Shown: piece by piece, positions 35,501 to 64,000 of the stretch | How positions within the stretch are numbered: the first letter of the stretch is position 1 | Layout of the letters: every line of letters starts with the position of its first letter | Assembly: GCA_037903475.1 (NCBI GenBank) | Contig: JBAJFG010000187.1 | Span: 806,001 to 870,000, forward strand | From: Ancylostoma caninum | Lineage: Eukaryota > Nematoda > Chromadorea > Rhabditida > Ancylostomatidae | Reading direction: 5' to 3' | Length of the DNA stretch: 64,000 nucleotides | Notes under the pieces: generated by a model | Told to the model about the DNA's origin: nothing | What the model saw: only the letters and a program-made list of their open reading frames with translations | Database searches by the model: none | Position numbers and translations under genes: made by a program

Positions 35501-36994
35501 GTGCTTGGGTCATTCGACTTTACCTCTCTTACTGGGGTTACTCGATTCACATCTGGAGGTGAAGTTGATTTTTTACAGCCATTCGCATTCACATGGAGGT
35601 GGTAGTTCCGGTAAAAATGTGAACGTACGTGCCGCGTTCATTCATGTGATCGGTGATCTTATTCAATCAATTGGAGTCTTAATTGCTGCTCTAGTCATTA
35701 AGGTATTGTTTTCGACGCTTTTTTCAAATAATTAATGCAAATACATTTTTTGGAGCCTGTTATAATTAATTACGCTTGCAGTTTACTGGCTGGGAATTAG
35801 CTGATCCGATCTGTACATTCTTCTTCTCTGTGATTGTACTATTCACCACCATTCACGTACTCAGGGACATCTTCTTTGTTCTTATGGAAGGTAAAGTAAC
35901 CCAAATTTTGGTGGAACTAGTACTCTGCCAAGTGCCCAACGAAAACCTATTAAACGTGTATTTTTCAGCCACTCCACGACATATGGACTTTAACGCAGTG
36001 AAAGAGGACCTATCTGCGCTGGAAAATGTCCAGAGTGTGCACGACCTTCACATGTGGTCTCTTAACATGGACAAGACGGCGTTATCTGTACATCTAGCAA
36101 TTGGTGAGTGATCGCTTCGTTCAGATGTAGGCGCCATCCCAACTTGGAATTGTTGAGATTTTCGCATAAAAAGAGCCTCCAGGAGCTGCTGATCACAGTG
36201 ATATAGGTGATTCCATGCAAAAATGCTGAAAAACCCCCTCTCGAACACCAATTCACGGGGAGCTTGTGGGCGGAGCCGAGTGGCGGGGCACTGCGAGAGG
36301 ACGAGTCTTGTGAACATTGATTCTTGGGAGCGCACCTTTTGAGAAATTTCCTGGGATTTTCGCACAAAAATTATCTTCAGGAGGTGCTGATCACAATGTT
36401 GTACTGCATTCGGTGCAAAACCGCCGAGAAACCCGTTTTCCAGCCGCAAGCTTTGGGGAGCTTGTGGGCGGGGCAAAGGCGGGAGGACGACGTTTCTGAA
36501 TAATCCACTACCAGGAGCGCAATTTTTAAGGAAATTTGTACTTCTCATCACAGTTCCTAGTCATTCACTCCCTCAAACAATAGCGCTCCATGTGTGAACG
36601 GCAAGGGAGAGAATGGTGCGCAGTGCCATAGTCCCCCTTGACTCCACCCACAAACTCCTCAAAAGTTGGGGCTCGAAAACGGGTTTTCTGCGATTTTGCA
36701 TGCAGTCACATATATCTTTGTGATCAGCAGCTTCTGACGATTCTTTCCATGTGGAAATCTCAGGAATGATTCTGGGATCGATACCTTGTGCCTCTGAAAG
36801 GACCCGTCTAATTATTTTTACTTTGAATTTCGTGAACTCATTGAATTTTTGTTTCAGATTCATCAGAACACGCGCTATCCACGGTGACGGCAGCACGCCA
36901 ACTAATCCGACAGAAGTACGGAATTTCAAAGGCCACCGTGCAAGTGGAGTCGTACGACAAGAGCATGAATTCGTGCGAGATGTGCCTCACATGA
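5306..36994 (+). CDS. Zinc transporter, cation diffusion facilitator family (ZnT2/3/8-like; nematode ttm-1/cdf-2 group)
   Basis: A proton-coupled zinc exporter that would move cytosolic Zn2+ into vesicles or out of the cell. Exons: 5306-5518 (alternative first exon 33284-33364), 34367-34550, 34987-35118, 35373-35496, 35579-35702, 35782-35890, 35969-36103, 36858-36994. Every junction is GT-AG and phases agree (0,1,1,2,0,1,1), giving 385 aa (long form) or 341 aa (short form); human ZnT2/ZnT8 are about 320-370 aa. Six membrane helices are visible. The two metal-site pairs are present: HMLSD (H111, D115) in TM2 and HVIGD (H240, D244) in TM5. A histidine-rich loop (residues about 200-223) lies between TM4 and TM5. 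The cytosolic C-terminal domain has the family's [11 protein letters not shown] and DLHMWSLN segments and ends with a CEMC pair, as in ZnT2/3/8. An AATAAA follows at 37547. It could be the ttm-1 or the cdf-2 orthologue; I cannot tell which. The gene body is near certain; joining the 5.3-kb exon to it is inference. Confidence 0.9.
5980..6073. mobile_element. Palindromic MITE, family A (GCATCA-TGAGATTACC ends)
   Basis: About 95 bases form a near-complete inverted repeat. The left arm reads TGCATCACTGAGATTACC then GGTAAACGTGTTGACGC; the right arm reads GCGTCAACACGCTTACC then GGGTAATCTCATTGATGCA. The centre holds GTTAACACGTG. The same termini recur at 6221-6436, 14076-14195, 26911-27007 and 29598-29777, so this is a multi-copy non-autonomous family. 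The transposase source is unknown. Confidence 0.7.
6221..6436. mobile_element. Palindromic MITE, family A, longer copy
   Basis: Outer ends CCCGGATGCATCA and CTGCATCCGGG are inverted, followed inward by GGGTAATCTCA and its counterpart CCATGGGTAATCTCAG. A second, inner palindrome (GTGACGCT...AGCGTCAC near 6315-6345) gives a nested hairpin. It lies about 150 bases from the copy at 5980-6073. Confidence 0.65.
7350..7605. mobile_element. Palindromic MITE, family B, diverged copy
   Basis: Shares GCATGAGATTGAAGGATGTAAATCCCACGATTAAGAC-type ends and an inner TTCTATACCAGCAATG segment with the copy at 27605-27920. The inner segment recurs inverted as ATTGCTGGTGTAGAA at 7530-7545, with TGCATA-rich sequence between. 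The right end is more degraded than in the second copy. Confidence 0.6.
9810..10474. repeat. Degenerate tandem array marked by GGGACCAGTTCTCG
   Basis: The motif GGGACCAGTTCTCG (or TTTTCG) occurs near 9817, 9988, 10132 and 10296, and again at about 12027 just beyond the hAT-like insertion. Between the motifs recur TCATTCTGGCT and a CAGCTGG...TTTTCACTTCT block. Spacing of about 145-170 bases and heavy divergence indicate an old tandem array. The array is interrupted by the element at 10475-12003. Confidence 0.55.
10680..10768 (+). pseudogene. tRNA-like module in left arm of the hAT-like element
   Basis: A B-box-like GGGTTCGATTCCC followed by AGCGCCTCC resembles the T-arm and 3' acceptor side of a tRNA. 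About 50 bases upstream is TTGGCAGCTCATGCGAGG, resembling an A-box region. A proper cloverleaf is not convincing, so I call it tRNA-derived rather than a working gene. Confidence 0.4.
11738..11808 (-). pseudogene. tRNA-like module in right arm of the hAT-like element, opposite orientation
   Basis: On the minus strand GGTTCGATCCCCGGCGCC lies downstream of TTGGCAGCGTATGAGAGG, mirroring the module at 10680-10768. The two copies are diverged members of the element's long inverted repeat. Confidence 0.4.
12012..12130. repeat. Continuation of the GGGACCAGTTCTCG array after the hAT-like insertion
   Basis: GGGGACCAGTTCTCGC appears about 15 bases after the right-hand target duplication, restoring the repeat context interrupted at 10474. 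This supports the insertion boundaries of the element. Confidence 0.5.
14076..14195. mobile_element. Palindromic MITE, family A
   Basis: Ends GGCCTGGATGCATCA and CGATGCATACAGGCC are inverted. Inward lie TTTACCCATGGTAAATGCGTTGACGC-like and TTACCCTGGGTTATCTCA motifs shared with the copies at 5980 and 29598. A weaker related stretch lies at about 13830-13990. Confidence 0.65.
16142..16156. repeat. Poly-C run of 15
   Basis: Fifteen consecutive C bases. Such runs are length-unstable and prone to assembly error. A similar G run of about 11 lies near 29807. Confidence 0.9.
16190..16365. repeat. Dispersed repeat, family C-related (AGACATCTGTCACA)
   Basis: Contains GCTGATCACAATGATAC, AAAAACTCATTTTTGAGCCC, TTGTGGAGAATCCGGGATG and AGACATCTGTCACAA. 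The same ordered blocks recur at about 21450-21560 and at 35225-35320. The GATCACAATGAT block also appears in the foldback elements at 36150-36770 and 48905-49330. Confidence 0.55.
19361..19431. mobile_element. Short palindromic element (ATCGAT family), copy 1
   Basis: GGTTTTGATACATATCGATT and AATCGATATGCATCAAAACC-like arms are inverted around a CGACAGCGGTTGCGATGCG centre. After the palindrome comes GCGATCGATAGCGCTATACTT, matching AGAAAGCGCTATACTT after the second copy at 34026-34107. Confidence 0.6.
19500..19580. repeat. TTTA/TTAA low-complexity tract
   Basis: Imperfect TTTATT and ATTAATTA repeats. Similar TTTATTTA tracts occur near 25520, 25960, 26130 and 37660. Confidence 0.7.
21440..21600. 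repeat. Dispersed repeat, family C-related, second copy
   Basis: Shares GATCACAGTG, GCAAAATTGC, a TTTTCAGCCC block, TGAAGGATTTGC...ATCCGAGACACCTGCCACAAA with 16190-16365. It is diverged from that copy. Confidence 0.45.
22788..22905. repeat. Repeat with GCGTTATACxTG end, copy 1
   Basis: GGGGCGTTATACCTGGAGTGGGCGG matches the left end of the palindromic element at 25605-25715, and CTATTGGCCGATCGGGTGAACTGACCAGTC resembles its ATTGGTCAGTTCATCCAACTGGTCAG centre. The right end here is degraded. Confidence 0.45.
25605..25715. mobile_element. Palindromic MITE with GCGTTATACTTG ends
   Basis: Left end AGCGTTATACTTGAAAGGGGCG and right end CGCCTGCTCCAAGTATAATGCT are inverted. The inner arms AGCTCTGTG and CACAGAGCT pair as well. 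No coding content. Confidence 0.6.
25846..26150. repeat. Tandem duplication of a roughly 175-bp unit
   Basis: The block CAAACCCGGACCAATCAGTGA followed by CCACCTGTCCAC and ATGCCTATT occurs at about 25907 and again at about 26089. Both are preceded by a GTCATTTCGAC/GTCACTTCGAC...TTTTGA segment and followed by TTTATTTATTCATTTATT tracts. Confidence 0.7.
26911..27007. mobile_element. Palindromic MITE, family A
   Basis: GCATGCATAATTGAGCTTACC with CAGGGTAAACTTGTTAG at the left, and TTGCCCGGGTAATCTCAATGATGC at the right. These match the family A termini, with divergence. Confidence 0.6.
27605..27920. mobile_element. Palindromic MITE, family B, well-preserved copy
   Basis: Left end reads ATGAGATTGAAAGATGTAAA then CGATTAAGACATGCGTGCTC; the right end is its inverted match, GAGCACGCATGTCTTAATC then GATTTGCATCTTTCACTCTCAT. 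The arms exceed 45 bases. The interior is rich in CATGCA direct and inverted repeats. The open frames crossing it are by-products. Confidence 0.7.
29598..29777. mobile_element. Nested family A MITE pair
   Basis: A short palindrome, CATCATTGAGG...CCTCAATGATG with GGTTACCCAGG/CCTGGGTAACC inside, spans 29598-29652. It sits at the left end of a longer copy that closes with GCGTCAACACGTTTACCCTGGG and CAGTGATGCC at about 29777. It looks like one family member inserted at, or duplicated within, another. Confidence 0.55.
32225..32434. repeat. Tandem duplication of about 107 bp
   Basis: TTCTAAAATCACTTGCT, TCATTGAAATAGT, GAGCTAGGCTTAAG, GGTTTTGCTATTTC and GAAAACCCACGTGACTTGG occur in the same order twice, starting at about 32237 and 32343. 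The two copies are roughly 90 percent alike by eye. Confidence 0.8.
33284..33364 (+). CDS. Candidate proximal first coding exon of the zinc transporter
   Basis: ATG opens 27 codons (a hydrophilic Thr/Ser/Asp-rich tail) ending at an AAG|GTGAGC donor in phase 0, which fits the TM1 exon at 34367 after a 1,002-base intron. It lacks the His-Cys-His motif of the distal exon. There is no good acceptor upstream (only ATAAG before GTGTG at 33272), so it looks like a true transcription start with its own promoter rather than an internal exon. Confidence 0.6.
34026..34107. mobile_element. Short palindromic element (ATCGAT family), copy 2
   Basis: GGTTTTGGTGCATATCGATTTTTGG and CAATCGATACGTACCAAAA are inverted around GGCGATGGCGCCAGCGATGCGG. 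It sits in the intron before the TM1 exon of the zinc transporter and matches 19361-19431. Confidence 0.6.
35225..35325. repeat. Family C-related repeat in a zinc transporter intron
   Basis: Contains TTGTGGAGAATTCGGGATG and AGACATCTGTCACAATGA as at 16190-16365. It lies wholly within the intron 35119-35372. Confidence 0.5.
36150..36770. mobile_element. Foldback element, family C, in the last zinc transporter intron
   Basis: Two direct copies (36152-36290 and 36350-36480) of a module with GCTGATCACAxTGxT...GGGGAGCTTGTGGGCGG face an inverted copy (36637-36765) reading CCACCCACAAACTCCTC...TTTGTGATCAGCAGCTTCTG. The same left and right arms occur at 48905-49330 in a prominin intron. The intron otherwise has no coding content. 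Confidence 0.65.
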
Positions 36995-37575
36995 TAGCCA
37001 TGCGAGTTGAGATTGTTATATTATGGCTGGGAACTTCAGCGCAATGGGAAAATAGGCTTGGCCTATCGCCCGTGTTTCTATACTTTACCCTTGATTGTGG
37101 TCGTAATCGCGTTGAGTTGTACATGCTAATTTCACATGAGAGCATCCATTGTATCTGATGTCCACATAAAATACTCAGGGTTCTTATTCAATGTTGTGCT
37201 CAATTTTCATCTTTACTTGTGCTGCTCACTTTGATCTTCTTGATCAATAAGCTATGCGATTTACTACATTTCATTACTTTAATATGCATAACATTAAGAA
37301 GGTCATAACTGTTATAGTGAGCGTAATATACGGGAAGTCGCTTCGTTGCGGTGTATAGCCTATCCTTTTTTTTCTATGTAATTTTGAGTCACGCTTTTCA
37401 TGCTGAGTACTCACTGGCACTGTGATAACTAGCACGTTTAACAGATGCATTGTAAATGCGATTTTCTTTTTAATCTAAACAATTTGATTGGCAGATGTAC
37501 GTTGATTACCGCTTTGTTGATATGCTTTTTTTTCTGTCTTTGCTTAAATAAAATTCTAATAACTGTTGCTAGACG
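36995..37575 (+). terminator. 3' UTR and poly(A) signal of the zinc transporter
   Basis: The TGA ends at 36994. An AATAAA at 37547-37552 lies in an AT-rich stretch and is the first canonical poly(A) signal downstream, so cleavage near 37565-37575 is likely. No other coding content is seen. Confidence 0.6.
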
Positions 37576-37654
37576 TGCGATGAGTATGAGACATTTGGTT
37601 TAGGTCCGAAGAGAAATATAGCGTCCACAAGATAAGAGTTGATCCCCCAGCTCT

Positions 37655-37800
37655 TCTTTATTTATTTATTTATTTGAATACACCTTAGGGTGTGCCAAAA
37701 AACATTACATCAAACGATTTCAGAAGAATAAAAAAGGCATTATTCAAGAAGCAAAGTAACAGGTAAAACTCGTTGATATATGCAAAAATCAATAATGAAA
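37655..37800 (-). repeat. Antisense 3' tail of a non-LTR-type repeat
   Basis: TTTATTTATTTATTTGAATACACC on the + strand is, on the minus strand, an AAATAAATAAATA tail like the TTCAAATAAATAAAC tail at the end of the neighbouring sense fragment (about 38444-38457). The two therefore lie head to head. Confidence 0.4.
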
Positions 37801-37827
37801 AACACATGATATCTCAATTATGGTGAG

Positions 37828-38457
37828 ATGACCGAGAAGGAAAGTCGCAATACACAATACAACTCTATTTTGCGTGCATATAAATCTTATGTACGACCTA
37901 TAGTGCAGTGTAGAACAACAATTTTCAATTCTTCCAAGAAGGGAGATATAAATCTCTTGGAAAGTGTTCAAAACAGTTTCACACGGAAACTAGTGATGAG
38001 ATTCTTCAGACTGAACTATGATCAAGTACATAATGGTGAGAAGAGAGCAAAATTACTTGGTTTACCAACTCTGCAAGATAGAAGGGGAAATACTGATTTG
38101 TTAATGATGTTCAAGATACTCAAAGTAAAGCTTTCTTTGCAACCATTTGAATTTTTTGGAGTAGCACTGAAGAGAACCACAAGAGGAAAGCTCAAGCTTT
38201 ACGTCCCAGTTGCAAGGTCACAGGATATCGAAACTCTTTATTTACAGAGCTGTAAATGAGTTCAACTTGTTACTAGCTAAAAATGAGCATTTCATAGAAT
38301 TGTCTTTGCAAGACTCCAGAATGCTTATCTAAGAAACTTGTTTGAAACCATCGAATGTATGAATATGTTTATGTTCTTTGATATGTTAATGGTGACTGAT
38401 GTGGTATTGTACTTAGCTAGGTGTGGCTTAACTTCGCCTCTTCAAATAAATAAACAA
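37828..38457 (+). pseudogene. Truncated non-LTR retrotransposon: reverse transcriptase C-terminal fragment (Jockey/CR1-like)
   Basis: A 143-codon frame carries the C-terminal signature of non-LTR reverse transcriptases: Y-KSYVRPIVQC, then INLLESVQNSFTRKL, then LGLPTLQDRRGNTDLLMMFKI. The frame breaks near 38230; the next frame continues with FIYRAVNEFNLLLA...F up to 38332, typical of the extreme C-terminus. The palm domain and endonuclease are missing, so it is a 5'-truncated, frameshifted copy. A TTCAAATAAATAAACAAG tail follows. Confidence 0.8.
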
Positions 38458-38473
38458 GTATAGGTTGATAATA

Positions 38474-38770
38474 ATGCAACTAGGGCTCTTCAGGTGGAGT
38501 AGATCAGAGGGAGCAAATAAGTGGACCAAGCTTCTATCATTTTTTCACATGGAGGGGTTGAGAAGAACGGCCAGAATAGAAATCCTGCTGAAGAAGGCAG
38601 ACGGTAGTAATTTTGACGGAAAGCCCTACCAATTGAAAGGAAGTAAAGGTGTGTGTGACGTTAGGAAGACCGCCACTTTCCACGAGATAAGACATGCTAT
38701 GGAAAATCCAACACCAAATTTTCGAATGTTAGGTATTCCGGTATTCCCTAGCCCTGACAGTCTGATGTAG
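38474..38770 (+). CDS. Unrecognised open frame between the two genes
   Basis: A 98-codon ATG-initiated frame, mixed charged and polar (KADGSNFDGKPYQLKGSKG near the middle), with no signal peptide or membrane segment. I do not recognise it. It follows immediately after the retroelement tail, so it may be another repeat relic rather than a gene. No splice donor or acceptor decides the matter. Confidence 0.12.
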   Translation: MQLGLFRWSRSEGANKWTKLLSFFHMEGLRRTARIEILLKKADGSNFDGKPYQLKGSKGVCDVRKTATFHEIRHAMENPTPNFRMLGIPVFPSPDSLM

Positions 38771-39382
38771 GATACACCTAGAATGGGTTAGGCTGACTAG
38801 AGTATTCACTTACTTATTCTTCACTTGACTAGAGAAGCGCTGCGACCTCTCACCCTCGACAATTGGAGGGAGAGTAGTATCTGTAATCTTACTTCCATGT
38901 TTGAGCAGGATCCGTTCATCATCAACGATGCTGTGGGTACTGTTAGGTACTTTTTGATCTGTAATTCTTAGAACAAATTTTGATTCTACTCTTATTTCAG
39001 TCAGAATTAGTAGAATTGATAGAACAAAAGTTCTTCCGCTCAATTTTCCTCCTTTGCTCCAGGTGATCTAGGAAGTACTCGAGGACGAAGGCAGTGTTAT
39101 CGACTTTTTTGTTCAACACACCCCAACATCTCGAGCTCAACACAAGGAAAATTTCGTGGGTTCTGCCCTTAGTTACCGAACATGCAGCGACCAACACGTC
39201 AGGTTCATGGAGCAACTACTGCATATCTATCTATAGTCAACATGTAAAACCTCTATAGCTAGACTGTTTACAATGCATACGCTTATCACAGCGCGGGCGA
39301 TAATTTGGAATCACATTCCAGAATACGAGTAGGGTTCACCCAATTATTAAGTTCTACTTCGAGCGGTGTGTTAACTTCAGAT

Positions 39383-39436
39383 ATGTCAGGTTGCAGCAGA
39401 TTCTCTGAATTGTGCTATCTACCACAAAAATTTTAG
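39383..39436 (+). promoter_or_regulatory. Possible prominin start: acceptor, ATG micro-exon and 47-bp intron
   Basis: TTAACTTCAG ends at 39380, followed by ATATGTCAG. If the exon ends after ATG TCA G (donor GTTGCA, weak) and resumes at 39437 (acceptor ATTTTAG), the frame joins the first prominin-like exon in the required phase. This would give a protein starting Met-Ser-Glu without a signal peptide, unlike vertebrate prominins, so an undetected upstream signal-peptide exon is equally possible. Confidence 0.25.

Positions 39437-64000
<24,564 letters not shown>

Noticed and set aside
38810..39043. Minus-strand frame with a signal-peptide-like start (MSGRTFVLSILLILTEI)
   Set aside because: The first codon is TTG, not ATG, and no promoter or exon structure supports it.
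39001..39062. Candidate upstream exon of the prominin-like gene (TTTCAG...CAG|GTGATC)
   Set aside because: Neither open phase matches the one-base carry needed by the exon at 39437, so it was left out.

Overview
The window reads as eukaryotic nuclear DNA from a nematode, most likely a strongylid (hookworm-like) species; the exact species cannot be fixed from the sequence. The reasons are small exons split by introns with GT...TTTTCAG/TTTTAG borders, coding sequence that only makes sense after splicing, an acceptor directly abutting a start ATG (typical of spliced-leader trans-splicing), and dense MITEs, Tc1-like and non-LTR relics. There are no operons, Shine-Dalgarno sites or other bacterial features.

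Two protein-coding genes lie on the + strand. The first (5306-36994) is a cation-diffusion-facilitator zinc transporter of the ZnT2/3/8 type (nematode ttm-1/cdf-2 group). Seven shared exons lie at 34367-36994. There are two candidate first exons: one at 5306-5518 carrying a His-Cys-His motif, nearly 29 kb upstream, and one at 33284-33364 close to the body. The second gene (39437 to beyond 64000) is a prominin-like pentaspan membrane protein. I could chain 19 exons in phase through TM1-TM4 and most of the second extracellular loop; TM5 and the C-terminus lie past the window edge.

Most of the rest is repeat. 1-5305: upstream sequence with diverged repeats. 5519-33283: the giant first intron of the zinc transporter, holding several palindromic MITE families, a 1.5-kb hAT-like element with a perfect 8-bp target duplication and inverted tRNA-like modules, and short tandem duplications. 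36995-39436: 3' UTR and poly(A) signal of the transporter, then a dead non-LTR reverse-transcriptase fragment. 39595-53000: prominin introns, with an inactivated Tc1-like element of IR/DR architecture, foldback elements, an LTR-like segment, an RTE-like fragment and a 501-bp (CA)n tract. 53073-63742: one 10.7-kb prominin intron made largely of tandem arrays, namely a 50-bp GC-rich unit (about 32 copies), a unit of about 118 bp inside Helitron-like elements, an 80-bp unit (about 37 copies) and an 81-bp unit (about 20 copies).

The most interesting observations are the satellite-packed prominin intron, whose sense-strand arrays carry repeated splice-donor-like and then splice-acceptor-like motifs; the inverted pair of related elements in which one copy expanded (CA)n and the other a 50-bp minisatellite; the hAT-like element with embedded tRNA-like inverted modules; and the distant alternative first exon of the zinc transporter. 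No search could be run; family calls rest on motifs, membrane topology, splice phase and remembered family architecture.
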